From Bin80 sp965220935 (GTDB lineage Bacteria; Bacteroidota; Rhodothermia; Rhodothermales; Bin80), in assembly GCA_965220935.1 (NCBI GenBank), contig OZ244857.1, positions 3,968,001-4,032,000 on the forward strand: a stretch of DNA of 64,000 bases. The letters are read 5' to 3'. Position numbers and translations under genes: made by a program. Of the stretch, positions 49,521 to 59,712 are shown piece after piece. The notes under the pieces are model-generated. The model was not told the origin of the DNA. It saw only the letters and a program-made list of their open reading frames with translations, and did not search any database. How positions within the stretch are numbered: the stretch's first letter is position 1; each line of letters begins with the position of its first letter.

Positions 49521-49757
49521 ATGTCAAATCTTGCTGACAAGGTCAAGGCGATCGTGGTAGATAAACTGGGCGTTTCCGAGGATTCTATTTCTCGTGAATC
49601 CTCTTTCACTGATGATTTGGGGGCTGACTCTCTTGACACTGTTGAGTTAATCATGGAATTTGAGAAGGAGTTTGAAATCAGCATTCCCGATGAGGATGCT
49701 GAGAATATTGCCACTGTTGGAAGTGCGATAGATTATCTCACCGAGAAGATTGGATAA
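49521..49757 (+). CDS. acpP: Acyl carrier protein
   Basis: 78 residues, acidic, four-helix. LGADSLDTVELIMEFEKEF carries the Ser in DSL to which phosphopantetheine is attached. It carries growing acyl chains in type II fatty-acid synthesis. fabF starts 25 bases downstream, the classical acpP-fabF pair. Confidence 0.96.
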   Translation: MSNLADKVKAIVVDKLGVSEDSISRESSFTDDLGADSLDTVELIMEFEKEFEISIPDEDAENIATVGSAIDYLTEKIG

Positions 49758-49782
49758 TTTCTCCCCATAAACCCTTTTTGGC

Positions 49783-51048
49783 ATGGCATATCAAAGTAAG
49801 CCGCGCCGCGTCGTTGTCACTGGAATGGGAGCACTGACTCCTATCGGAAATTCGACTAATGAATTTTGGGAGAATCTGTTAAGCGGACAGAGTGGTGCTG
49901 CGCCGATCACTTATTTTGATACGGAGCATTTTGCAACAAAGTTTGCTTGTGAGCTCAAGGGATTTGATCCTCTTGACCATATGGATCGACGTGAGGTACG
50001 CAAACTGGATCCGTTTGCGCAGTTTGCATTAGTGGCTGCAGTTCAGTCTGTGGTTGATTCAGGGCTTGAACCAGAGAAAATGTCTCAGGAGCAACGTGAT
50101 CGGGTTGCAGTGATCATTGGCAGTGGGATTGGTGGAATTCAGGTTTTTCATGAACAAACTAGGGCCTACATTGATGGAGGTCCACGGCGCATTTCTCCCT
50201 TTTTTATTCCAAAATTGATTCCTGACATCGTGAGTGGGCACATCTCCATTCGTTACAAGTTCAGAGGTCCAAATTACTGTGCTGTCAGTGCTTGTGCGAC
50301 GGGAAATAACAATATTGGAGATGGGTTTATGATGTTGCAGCGTGGAATGGTTGATGTCGCATTATGTGGTGGGACCGAAGCGGCAATCAGCGAAATAGGG
50401 ATTGGAGGCTTCAATGCTCTTCGGGCTTTATCAACGCGCAATGACGATCCCAAAACCGCCAGTCGCCCCTTTGACAAGACGCGCGATGGATTTGTATTAG
50501 GTGAAGGAGCTGGAGTGCTGGTTTTAGAAACATTAGAGCATGCCAAGAGTCGTGGTGCCCGTATCTATGCTGAAATTATCGGAATCGGAATGAGTGGAGA
50601 TGCACATCATATGACCGCCCCCGATCCAGATGGAACGGGAGCAACTCTGGCGATGCAAAATATGTTGTCTGATGCCCAGATTGCCCCAGAGGATGTGGAT
50701 TATCTCAATATGCATGGAACCTCCACTCCGCTTGGAGATACCGCAGAAACCAAGTCGGTCAAAGAAGTTTTCGGATCACATTCCTACACCATGAACCTGT
50801 CTTCCACAAAAAGTATGACGGGGCACTTACTAGGAGCCGCTGGTGCGGTTGAGGCGATTGCAACCATTAAGGCAATCTGCAACAGTATTGTCCCGCCCAC
50901 CATTAATTTTGTCCATCCCGATTCAGACTGTGACCTGAATTACACATTCAATCGCCCAAAAGAGCGTTCCATCCATGTAGCGGTATCTAATGCTTTCGGG
51001 TTTGGCGGGCACAATACCTCGGTTGCGTTTCGGAAGTATTCTGATTGA
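49783..51048 (+). CDS. fabF: 3-oxoacyl-ACP synthase II
   Basis: Elongating condensing enzyme of fatty-acid synthesis. 421 residues. Start MAYQSKPRRVVVTGMGALTP. Catalytic Cys lies in VSACATGNNNIG, the first His in NMHGTSTPLGD and the second in MTGHLLGAAGAVEA, the Cys-His-His triad of KAS I/II. NAFGFGGHN near the end is typical. It is the second gene of the acpP-fabF pair. The frame is intact. Confidence 0.96.
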   Translation: MAYQSKPRRVVVTGMGALTPIGNSTNEFWENLLSGQSGAAPITYFDTEHFATKFACELKGFDPLDHMDRREVRKLDPFAQFALVAAVQSVVDSGLEPEKMSQEQRDRVAVIIGSGIGGIQVFHEQTRAYIDGGPRRISPFFIPKLIPDIVSGHISIRYKFRGPNYCAVSACATGNNNIGDGFMMLQRGMVDVALCGGTEAAISEIGIGGFNALRALSTRNDDPKTASRPFDKTRDGFVLGEGAGVLVLETLEHAKSRGARIYAEIIGIGMSGDAHHMTAPDPDGTGATLAMQNMLSDAQIAPEDVDYLNMHGTSTPLGDTAETKSVKEVFGSHSYTMNLSSTKSMTGHLLGAAGAVEAIATIKAICNSIVPPTINFVHPDSDCDLNYTFNRPKERSIHVAVSNAFGFGGHNTSVAFRKYSD

Positions 51049-51177
51049 TAATCTGCGGACATAGTTAGTAGATGTCTTCATTCAATATCTCCAGAATATT
51101 CGCTTATTCATAGCGAGGATCAGAAAGTAGAGCGATGATCTACAACGTATCATTAGGATGAAGTATCCTGTGCGCCA

Positions 51178-51537
51178 TTGAAACATGCAGTACAAAATCC
51201 AGTGATCTTCTTTTATGACAACAAATTTTATGAGAACCTTAAACTATTTTGCTGGGCAGTACTCGGCCTTATGCTTCTTTGCATTGGGTTATCTCTGAAC
51301 GTACTTGCGCAATCAGATCATGATAAAATCAATGCAAAATTGGATGAACTTGAGTCTGAGTAGTTCGTTGACTGTGAAGAGGAATTACGCATTGAACATG
51401 CAGAAGAGCTTGTCTGGATGGCTTTGCAGACTCAATGGTTGTATGAAGATGCGGTGCAACTTGAGGAAATCGGAGAAACCCTTAATGATTTGGCGCTTCC
51501 GATTTTTTCACAAAAAAGCGGAAGCGCCAAAAAATAA
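51178..51537 (+). pseudogene. Small secreted helical protein with an in-frame stop
   Basis: The first part has a signal peptide (LKLFCWAVLGLMLLCIGLSL then NVLAQ) and DHDKINAKLDELESE before a TAG at 51361-51363. The same frame continues for 57 codons: FVDCEEELRIEHAEELVWMA, LQTQWLYEDAVQLEEIGETL, NDLALPIFSQKSGSAKK. Both halves are acidic and helical, so one protein of about 118 residues with a Glu-to-stop change is likely. The last 12 codons lie in a 37-base hairpin almost identical to the end of the ISL3 element at 18864. The start shown is a TTG-type open start; an internal ATG at about 51211 (in the hydrophobic part) is also possible. Function is unknown. Confidence 0.5.
51492..51528. repeat. 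37-base hairpin related to ISL3 termini
   Basis: GGCGCTTCCG, a mismatch, TTTTTT, loop CAC, AAAAAA, a mismatch and CGGAAGCGCC form a long near-perfect stem. On the minus strand its first 26 bases match the left end of the ISL3 element at 18864 with one missing T. It may be a relic or minimal derivative of that element. Confidence 0.55.
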
Positions 51538-51802
51538 ATATTCGTGAGGCGAAGTTGTGTTTGCCTGCTAACACAACTCAACGCTGTAATGTATCTAATG
51601 TTGAGTAATCCACAAAGGGTAAGCCTACGGATCATAAATATTTGTTCAATGGGAGAGTCGCATCGGGCGGCATTTATAATCTATAGTTCCAGAGTCTGCT
51701 TTGATTTTCAGGGAATCATTAGGTCAGACGAAAGTGTAATTGAAGTGAGCAATAAATCTGCATTAGATCTTCAAAATTTAACCCTATGGCCATGGATTTG
51801 AC

Positions 51803-53506
51803 TTACCTTATAAATAGTAACTTAGATACAGTATTAACTTGAGAATCTGATTCAAGGCGAAAACGATAAATGTAGGTTCCTGATGGAAGGGACTGCGTAG
51901 GAATTCTGATGGTTTGATGGGATGCAACACTCATTGACTGAGGCGATACACTCACGACTTGACGACCTAATAGATCAAAAACATCTAATGCAATAAGCGC
52001 AGATTTACCAAGATCAAAACTGATGTACGTATGATCTAAATCTTGGTAGTGCCCATGTAACATAAATCCAGTCAAAGATTGATCAGATGCCTCGGCGTAA
52101 GTCGGATCCACGATGGAGAGTTCAAACTTCATTGAACCCCTTAGCCTACGATTATCCTCGGCAAACAGCGTAAATATCGTTGTATTGAGACCTTCACTGG
52201 GAGTCCCAGATAGGGACAAGTTAATCGGATCAAATGAAAGCCCAGGTGGGAGAGGCGGATCGATAGAATAAGTAAATACTCCAGACCCACCGCGGGCAGA
52301 TGGTAAAATAGTTTCGGGAATAGGGACGCTACGCGTGAATTGGAGGGGCCTAATAAAGGATTCAAAGCCAAGAGTCCCTCCCACGGGCGAAAATCTATAA
52401 ATTCTACCATTGTTTGAGAGCATATAGACCTCTCCTTGATGGTCAACCCCGAAAGAAAGAGGAGAGAGAGAGGTATTGATCAAGAGCTGGGAATCAACGA
52501 GATTGGATCCATCATAGCGCAATCCCCAAAACCGGCCGTCAACAAAATCGCCTAGAACATACCAACCTGTGAGGTCAGGAACCCCAGGACCGTAATATAC
52601 ATACCCTCCTGTTACAGAAGCTGGGCCTGAAGAGTGGTCATATTCAAAAATGGGCAAGGTAAGGCCATTTTGATTACAGTTAGAGGGTGGGCGATAACAA
52701 CGAGTACCTTCCATGATCGGCCATCCGTAGTTATTGCCTTTCTCAATAATATTGATCTCTTCAATTTCGTGCTGTCCAACATCGGCATTATAGATTAGTC
52801 CAGTCTTTGAATCAAAACTGAACCTCCAAGGATTTCGCAATCCCCAGGCAAAGATTTCGGGTTGACCATTTTGCGTGCCCATAAATGGGTTGTCCGGGGG
52901 GATCAAATAGGGAAGTTGATCTACATTGATCCTAGAAATCGTGCCAAGCAATGACTGAGTATTTTGCCCATTCTGATAGGTGTCACCGAAACCCCCTCCG
53001 TCTCCTAACGCGATATATAAATACCCATCAGGTCCAAAAGCGAGTTGTCCACCGTTATGATTACCAGCAGGTTGGTTCACTTCCAAGACGATACGCTCGC
53101 TATCGGGATTCACTCGGAATGGCTCGCTCAAGTCGGCAGTAAAGCGCGAAACGACAGTGCGCCGCGGATTAGATGCAATGTAATAGACAAAAAAATGCCT
53201 ATTCAAATCAAAGTCTGGATGAAATGCAATCCCTAATAATCCCTCTTCATTGCCGATAGATCTTACGCGGTCACTGATATCTAATAACAAGGATTTCTCC
53301 TTAACTTCAGGATCATTAGTAAATCTCCAGATTCGTCCCATTTGCTCAGCAACGAATAATCTATCTCCATGGTACTGAAGATCTACGGGGCGTTCAAAAG
53401 AGAGATGTGTAAACGTCGGCTCAAGTTCAACTTGCGGTTGTCCCCATGCGACTGGAACAATCAGAAGTAGCAGGAACACGGTATTGAGGTGGCCAATAGT
53501 CAACAT
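51803..53506 (-). CDS. Secreted PQQ-type sugar dehydrogenase with type IX sorting domain
   Basis: About 567 residues from the ATG at 53506, which gives a clean signal peptide (LNTVFLLLLIVPVAWGQ). The catalytic six-bladed propeller of the soluble glucose/sorbosone dehydrogenase (HHIP-like) family has PVDLQYHGDRLFVAEQMGRI, EEGLLGIAFHPDFDLN, PAGNHNGGQLAFGPDGYLYI (split reading) and EIFAWGLRNPWRFSFD. After about residue 390 a putative Ig-like domain follows (FTYSIDPPLPPGLSFDPINL). The C-terminus (VASHQTIRIPTQSLPSGTYI then YRFRLES) is a type A sorting signal. Substrate is unknown. It probably acts at the cell surface or outside. Confidence 0.88.
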   Translation of the reverse strand: MLTIGHLNTVFLLLLIVPVAWGQPQVELEPTFTHLSFERPVDLQYHGDRLFVAEQMGRIWRFTNDPEVKEKSLLLDISDRVRSIGNEEGLLGIAFHPDFDLNRHFFVYYIASNPRRTVVSRFTADLSEPFRVNPDSERIVLEVNQPAGNHNGGQLAFGPDGYLYIALGDGGGFGDTYQNGQNTQSLLGTISRINVDQLPYLIPPDNPFMGTQNGQPEIFAWGLRNPWRFSFDSKTGLIYNADVGQHEIEEINIIEKGNNYGWPIMEGTRCYRPPSNCNQNGLTLPIFEYDHSSGPASVTGGYVYYGPGVPDLTGWYVLGDFVDGRFWGLRYDGSNLVDSQLLINTSLSPLSFGVDHQGEVYMLSNNGRIYRFSPVGGTLGFESFIRPLQFTRSVPIPETILPSARGGSGVFTYSIDPPLPPGLSFDPINLSLSGTPSEGLNTTIFTLFAEDNRRLRGSMKFELSIVDPTYAEASDQSLTGFMLHGHYQDLDHTYISFDLGKSALIALDVFDLLGRQVVSVSPQSMSVASHQTIRIPTQSLPSGTYIYRFRLESDSQVNTVSKLLFIR

Positions 53507-53542
53507 GATTAAAGTAGGCGGCTCATGTGCTAAGTGATTCAT

Positions 53543-53863
53543 CTATGAGGTCCGGTGGTAAACTCTTCAGAAGATGGTTGGTTGTATTTAGGGGCATAGT
53601 AGTTCAAAATCCAACGCCTTTAATGCTCAAAATTCAATGGATGCGGAGTTAGCATCCACACCATTCAATAGACCTGAATAAATGATCAGCAGGATTCTGA
53701 AGTATTTTTCTGATGAAACCATTGAAAGTTGATCACTTGCCAAATCCTTGAGTATGATAAATCGGTGAATATCTTCTAGATGACGGTAAGATGTTTTACA
53801 ATGCTGAAGAGCACAAAAATGGCTAATATTTTATATGATTGTTAATCACAAAATCAAGAGATT
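53543..53863. other. Intergenic stretch with no supported gene
   Basis: About 320 AT-rich bases between two divergent genes. No RNA gene or clear repeat was seen. Confidence 0.4.
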
Positions 53864-55669
53864 TTGAAAGGTAGGAAGCAGAGTATTACAGGGTCATCTT
53901 GGCGGCAGGCACGGCGGTTGATTTGGGATCATCGGAAAACAATGTTGATCGGATTTATCCTGATGATTATCAATCGTGTCAGTGGGTTTATATTACCGGG
54001 GACCAGTAAGTGGCTCATTGATGAGGTGGTTGCCAATAGTCGCATGGATTTCCTGCTACCACTTGCACTATTTGCGTTGGGCGCTACAATTATTCAGGCA
54101 GGAACATCTTATTTATTGTCAAATGTGATTGGAATTGTTGCTCAAAAAGCCATCATGGATATGAGTCGTAAGATTCATGAACATGTGATTCACTTGCCTG
54201 TGCGATTTTTTGAAAGACATAAAGGTGGCGAACTGCTGTCACGGATCATGGATGATCCACAGGGTATTCGCAACTTAATGGGAACGGGGATTGTGATGCT
54301 TGCGGGTGGAGTCGTCACTGCGGTCATTGCATTAGTCATTTTGTTTATACTTTTTTGGCAATTAACACTGATTATTTGTGCCATTCTGATCATCTTTGGC
54401 ATCCTAATGGTTTATGCCTTTCGACTATTGCGCCCCATTTACAGGCAGCGACAGAAAATTCGATCACAAGTTAGTGGGTCCTTAGGAGAGACACTCGGAG
54501 GAATCTGGTTGGTCAAAGTGTATGGGACAGAATCTCGTGAACAATTAAAATTCAGTGATGGTGTTGAGGACTTATTTAGATTGATCGTTAAAACCATCAG
54601 GGGATCATCTGCGACAGTTGCTGTCGGACTTGTGATCGCGGGAGTCATTGGAGCGTTGATGATCATTCTTGGTGGTAGGGCGATTACCGATGGCACCATT
54701 ACACTCGGTGATTTTGTCATGTACCTCTTTGTGGTTGGCGTGATGGTTGCTCCAATCGTTCAGATGGCCATGATTGGCACGCAGGTGTCTGAAGCGTTGG
54801 CTGGTCTGGATCGAATTCAGGGGCTCTTTGCAGACACTCGAGAAGATGAGGATGAGCATCATCGTAAAGAGCTCAATAAGATGCGAGGGGAAGTTGTTTT
54901 AGAAAATGTACAGTTCTATTATGACGAAACAGTACCGGTGATTCAAGGAGTGTCTTTGCGAGCTCCAGAGGGAAGTACCACAGCACTGGTGGGGCCAAGT
55001 GGTTCAGGGAAAAGTACGCTTGTTAGCATCATTATGGGGTTCAGTCAACCCCAACAGGGGCGAGTTCTCATTGATGGACAGGATTTAAGTACGATAAAGA
55101 TGAAGGGTTACCGTAAATATCTAGGTGTGGTAATGCAAGAAAATTATCTATTTGATGGCACCATTGCCAATAATATCTGCTATGCAAATCCAGAAGCCTC
55201 ATTGAAGGATATTCAGGACGCAAGTCGTATTGCTAATGCCCATCAGTTTATTGAAAGCTTTCCAGACGGGTATGATACAATCGTGGGCGAACGGGGCATT
55301 AAACTTAGTGGAGGCCAGAGGCAACGAATTTCTATTGCTCGGGCAATTTTATCAAATTCAAAAATCTTGGTTCTTGATGAAGCGACCTCAAATTTGGACA
55401 CAGAAAGTGAAACTCTTATTCAGGAAGGATTTAAGAATCTACGCCAAGGACGGACAACATTTGTCATCGCTCATCGCCTCTCAACGATTCGCAATGCCGA
55501 TCAGATCTTGGTCATGGAGCAGGGAAAAATTATTGAATCTGGAGATCATGATACGCTGTACAAGATGGGTGGACGTTACCGCGAGTTATATGATCATCAG
55601 CATCGATATGAGCAGGATCTATTTGTAAATCCAGGAGAGGACTCACCTAGAATTATATTCTCAAAATAA
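53864..55669 (+). CDS. ABC exporter, fused permease and ATPase
   Basis: 601 residues, MsbA-like half transporter. Six membrane segments cover about 25-310. The nucleotide-binding domain has GPSGSGKSTL (Walker A), VVMQENYLFDGTIANNI (Q-loop), LSGGQRQRISIARAI (signature), ILVLDEATSNLD (Walker B) and VIAHRLSTI (H-loop). It would work as a homodimer exporting a lipid, drug or peptide; the substrate is unknown. No ATG is available in frame near the start: the frame opens with TTG at 53864 after an upstream TAA, so initiation is TTG or the preceding ATT. The sulfatase gene begins 18 bases after its stop. Confidence 0.92.
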   Translation: MKGRKQSITGSSWRQARRLIWDHRKTMLIGFILMIINRVSGFILPGTSKWLIDEVVANSRMDFLLPLALFALGATIIQAGTSYLLSNVIGIVAQKAIMDMSRKIHEHVIHLPVRFFERHKGGELLSRIMDDPQGIRNLMGTGIVMLAGGVVTAVIALVILFILFWQLTLIICAILIIFGILMVYAFRLLRPIYRQRQKIRSQVSGSLGETLGGIWLVKVYGTESREQLKFSDGVEDLFRLIVKTIRGSSATVAVGLVIAGVIGALMIILGGRAITDGTITLGDFVMYLFVVGVMVAPIVQMAMIGTQVSEALAGLDRIQGLFADTREDEDEHHRKELNKMRGEVVLENVQFYYDETVPVIQGVSLRAPEGSTTALVGPSGSGKSTLVSIIMGFSQPQQGRVLIDGQDLSTIKMKGYRKYLGVVMQENYLFDGTIANNICYANPEASLKDIQDASRIANAHQFIESFPDGYDTIVGERGIKLSGGQRQRISIARAILSNSKILVLDEATSNLDTESETLIQEGFKNLRQGRTTFVIAHRLSTIRNADQILVMEQGKIIESGDHDTLYKMGGRYRELYDHQHRYEQDLFVNPGEDSPRIIFSK

Positions 55670-55687
55670 TCTCTGACGATCTGGAGG

Positions 55688-57082
55688 ATGTATTTTTCAC
55701 CAATATTGATTATGATTCTTTTTCTTGACTTTATGGCATGGAATGATCATGTTGACACAAAGATAGATTTGTTTGATGATCTACCCAATTTTATAATCAT
55801 CTTTGCCGATGATTTAGGCTATGGTGATATAGGGGTGTATGGTCATCCAACGATTCGTACACCTAATCTAGACCGAATGGCCTCAGAAGGAATTCGGTTT
55901 ACCCAGTTCTATACCGGAGCATCGGTGTGCACTCCTAGTCGTGCAGCTCTTTTGACAGGGAGACTCCCAGTAAGAAGTGGAATGGTACATGACCAATTTA
56001 GAGTTCTTTTTCCACCAAGCCCTGGTGGGCTTCCCGCATCCGAAATCACAATCCCAGAAGCTCTCAAGGGGGCAGGATACATAAGCGCAGCTATAGGGAA
56101 ATGGCATCTGGGTCATGTTTCAGGATATTCTCCAACGGATCATGGCTTTGATGAATATTTTGGAATTCCTTATTCCAATGATATGACACCTTCGGTCAGT
56201 CAAGGCAAACGAGTGCAGACGTATCCTCCACTGCCCCTCATGCGAGGGACTGAAACAATTGAGACGGAACCAGATCAACGTCTTCTGACTCAAAGGTATA
56301 CAGAAGAGTCTGTTAGGTTTATTCGCAACCACATTGATCATCCATTTTTTCTCTACTTGTCTCATACAATGCCACACATCCCGCTATTTGCATCTGATGA
56401 TTTTGAGGGCATCAGCACCCGCGGGCTTTACGGTGATGTAATTGAAGAATTAGATTGGAGTGTTGGGGAGATACTAGATGTATTGCGAGAGACGGGTATT
56501 GATACAAAGACACTGGTCGTTTTCACCAGTGACAATGGCCCGTGGCTGACGGTTGGCTTGGATGGGGGGAGTGCTGGGTTATTGCATGATGGTAAGGGAA
56601 CCACTTGGGAGGGAGGAATGCGCGTACCAGCCATTGCATGGTGGCCTGAAACAATTCCTCCAGGATCTATCACTCAGTCATTGGGAACCACGATGGATTT
56701 AATGCCAACGATCCTGCATCTTGCTGGTGTAGAGGTGTCCGATGATCGAACGATGGACGGTGTAGATCTTGTATCTGTACTTAAAGACCCTCTGGCGTCT
56801 GTGAGAGAGAATATATTTTATTACCGCGGTACCCGGCTTTGGGCTGTACGTCAAGGACCTTGGAAATTGCATTATATCACACAAAGTGCATATGTCGGCG
56901 ATCAGCCAGTCATCCATGATATTCCGCTCCTTTTCCATTTAGATCAAGATCCGAGTGAGCGATTTAATGTAGCAGCGCAGGAGCCTAATGTTATTGTTAG
57001 AATTCAGAAAATGGTAGAGCAGCACTTGGCCACGATTGAAGACATTCCTAGTCAGTTGGAGGTGCCCCAATGGGACAAGTAA
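55688..57082 (+). CDS. Arylsulfatase-type sulfatase
   Basis: 464 residues with a hydrophobic N-terminus (about 1-20) for export or anchoring. IIIFADDLGYGDIGVYGHPT supplies the two metal-binding Asp. SVCTPSRAALLTGRLPVRSG is the sulfatase signature, with the Cys of CxPSR converted to formylglycine. GKWHLGH, TDHGFDEYFG and VVFTSDNGPW are further conserved blocks. It removes sulfate esters, likely from marine polysaccharides or glycolipids. The needed formylglycine-generating enzyme is represented just downstream only by a pseudogene, so another copy must supply the modification if the enzyme is active. Confidence 0.92.
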   Translation: MYFSPILIMILFLDFMAWNDHVDTKIDLFDDLPNFIIIFADDLGYGDIGVYGHPTIRTPNLDRMASEGIRFTQFYTGASVCTPSRAALLTGRLPVRSGMVHDQFRVLFPPSPGGLPASEITIPEALKGAGYISAAIGKWHLGHVSGYSPTDHGFDEYFGIPYSNDMTPSVSQGKRVQTYPPLPLMRGTETIETEPDQRLLTQRYTEESVRFIRNHIDHPFFLYLSHTMPHIPLFASDDFEGISTRGLYGDVIEELDWSVGEILDVLRETGIDTKTLVVFTSDNGPWLTVGLDGGSAGLLHDGKGTTWEGGMRVPAIAWWPETIPPGSITQSLGTTMDLMPTILHLAGVEVSDDRTMDGVDLVSVLKDPLASVRENIFYYRGTRLWAVRQGPWKLHYITQSAYVGDQPVIHDIPLLFHLDQDPSERFNVAAQEPNVIVRIQKMVEQHLATIEDIPSQLEVPQWDK

Positions 57083-57145
57083 ACAGAATTCTGGCGGGAA
57101 TATTATTCTTGAAGACATCACCCAGCCCTACACCATTACCCTCTG

Positions 57146-57690
57146 ATGGAATCTGGCGGTAAAACTGAGATTCCTTCAGATAGTGGTGTGCCGCAGGGTT
57201 GAACGATTTAAAGGCCAGAATTGAATCGTTTTTGATGGATATTTCTCTGATTACACTCGCGGCTTACCGAGAGTTTATCATCAAGACTGGCTATGTAACT
57301 CAGGCAGAGAGATTTGGCGATGCAGGCATATTTCATGACTCAATGAGAGTTACGAGCTGGCGCAAATTGGAGATTTCTATAGGGGCCAGATGATCCTCCA
57401 GCGCAGACAATCATCCAGGTCTTATGGTATGATGCGTTTGCTTATGTGACATGGGCAGAAAAGCGTCTTCCCACTGAAGTTGTATGGGCGCGTCTTAAAT
57501 GCGATGGCCAGTATCCTTGGCCAGATGATTTGATCAAGGATGGTCAGTATATGGCTAATGTTTGGAATGAAAAATTTTCGAGTTTCACTACCTTAACTGA
57601 TGGGCATGCACCCACTCCACCAGTTGGGGGTGTATATTCGGATTTATGTTGCCCACCTATGGGTATAGAATCATTGATGGGGATGTAGCA
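57146..57690 (+). pseudogene. Formylglycine-generating enzyme (SUMF1-like) remnant
   Basis: Fragments in different frames show the FGE-sulfatase domain. The first is SFLMDISLITLAAYREFIIK then TGYVTQAERFGDAGIF. A stop or shift follows at about 57393. The next fragment is LWYDAFAYVTWAEKRLPTEV, then YPWPDDLIKDGQYMANVWN and DGHAPTPPVGG. The C-terminal half with the catalytic cysteines is missing. FGE converts the sulfatase active-site Cys to formylglycine, and the adjacent sulfatase gene fits a former pair. The remnant cannot be active. Confidence 0.75.
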
Positions 57691-58135
57691 GATACGTCTA
57701 CTATATAAGGAGGAGGATTTATTATAGGAGCATCAACGTATTTCGGCAATTAGCCTAGGGCTTGTTTCAAAGTTAGGTAAACTTTTAATGATTTCATTGT
57801 GACTGGTAGAGTTTAAGTTCAGATCTGTTTCAAATTTGCGTCAACTGGTCACTGTTGAATAGATTGATTCATATACACACTTATTGACTGTACTTTGTAT
57901 AATGATGGCCATAGTGTAAGGTTATATGCCCATATATCTGCCAGCCGCCAGATGGAAGTTTCAACTAAGATTGACACAACCCTATTAGCCTCTCTTTTTT
58001 ACACTAAAGCTAGGGATTAAATACTCAACAACGAATAACTATGAGGATGATTTTATCGGTTCTCCATTATTATCACCGAGAGTGTCACAGCAAGTGGAAG
58101 ATCAGTATTTGGGATTATTCCCTGAGACGAAATAG
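57691..58135. other. Intergenic stretch with no supported gene
   Basis: About 445 AT-rich bases between the FGE remnant and the repeated gajB segment. No RNA gene or clear terminator was seen; the short plus-strand frame at 58041 mostly overlaps gajB antisense and looks spurious. Confidence 0.4.
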
Positions 58136-59712
58136 AGGATTCGTTAAACGCTTAATTCTAACGCATTCATCTTTTCGGGGGTTGAAGAATTACTGGATAA
58201 AGGATCAAATTCTGAGTCCAGTAATCCCATTTCGTAAAGAAATCGGGAGGGACTCATTTCTACGCCATGGATTCTTGAAGAATAGGAAAGGCCAAGAGTT
58301 TTTTTGGCTTGGGTCATGGCTACAAAACAATTTTTGCGGGATCGTTGCATTTCAAAGCTATCTTTTCCCTTGCCCACAGCAACTGAGGTTGGAAGCACAT
58401 CTTCCACCATGCCAATCAGGTAGACATGATTGAATTCTTTGCCTCTGGATTCACGAATCGTCCAACAGGAAACAGCATCTTTCATCAGAGGTGAGGTTCT
58501 GGAACGCGAATGTAGTTCTCGTAGAAAAAGATGCAAACTGGGGTGATCACCATGTTGTGAAATGACTGCCTGCACAAGATCAGTCCAAATTTCTTTTTCC
58601 ACAGCATAGTGATCAAACATGTCATTAGACAACACATTTGTTTCATGATAGTGATCAAACAGTGCACACGCCGTCCTTTGAAAACTTAGGTAGTCCAAAG
58701 AATCTATCAAACGAGAAAATGATTCGGTCATCAGACGCTTCATCTCTGAAGATAAGTCTTTATTCATTAAGGCGATTCGCTGAAAGCATCGCAGATAATC
58801 TCCATCTTCAATTGCTGAATATAACCTTATATCGTTGATATCAAGTTGGATATTTTCAAGAGAACAAAAATCTCTGCAAACAAGTCGTAGGTATTCCATA
58901 CTGGACCTTGAATTAGCCAGACGAAGGACGGAATGCAACCATCGTAGAGCGGCGCTTTCAAATTCATATTGGTAAGCCCCCAAGTCTACCGCAATCTTTG
59001 ATCCTTCTAGGGATGCTGCAACCAGTGTCAGAAGTGTTTTTGATTCAGACAGGACAACGCATTGGTTGTGCTCCGTTAAAGGATGTTTCCTGATTTGATC
59101 CGTGATCCACTCAACCTCCTGATCAAAATCATCAAACTTTTTCACAGTCACCTGATGCTTAAAGATAGATTCGCTGTTGACAATCAGATTGATCTCTTCG
59201 TTGTGATGATCAGACACCTGCTTGACCAATCTACTATTGTTCAAAGGTATATTATTTTTTTTCTCATGATCATAGGGCTCCTGCTTGACCAAGCGATTTG
59301 ATAGCATCATGATTGCAGGAGGGCATCTGGAGTTTTCTGGTAGATGAAGAACTGAAGCATTGAAATCTTTTTGGAGCGTACTAAGACTCACACCATTACA
59401 ATGATAGGTTAGTTGATCATCATCTGCAAAGAGAAGAAGGTTTTTATGATGTTCAGGGGCGATTAAGGTTTTCAAAAATTTATATTCAGCAGGATTAATA
59501 TTCTGGAACCTATCAACCCAAATATGATTATATGCTACTTGTATTGTGGTCTCAAGTAAGTAAGGCTTCTTTTCCCACAAATCAGTGACCACTTTGAGCA
59601 ATCTGGAGGAGTCAAGGGCATTCTTCTCAATCATCAGAGAGCAATACTTTCGATAGATGGATGACACGATATTTGCATATTCAATCGAGACGTTTTCCAT
59701 CACACTTGGTAG
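58136..59712 (-). repeat. Direct repeat, copy 1 (gajB segment)
   Basis: At least 1577 bases repeated at 62424-64000 with a constant offset of 4288 and no indels. From 58136 to about 59488 I saw three differences (near 58837, 59060 and 59407). A block of about 125 bases (59489-59613) is strongly diverged. Identity then returns to nearly perfect. The left boundary is sharp at AGGATTCG, a few bases past the gajB stop. The right boundary lies outside the window for copy 2. Confidence 0.9.

Noticed and set aside
58041..58433. Plus-strand frame of 130 codons near the gajB 3' end
   Set aside because: Most of it is antisense to gajB and its repeat at 62470 has a different start, so it is not conserved as a gene.
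59489..59613. Diversity-generating retroelement acting on gajB
   Set aside because: The differences are not confined to adenines, and no reverse transcriptase or template repeat is visible; gene conversion is a better explanation.
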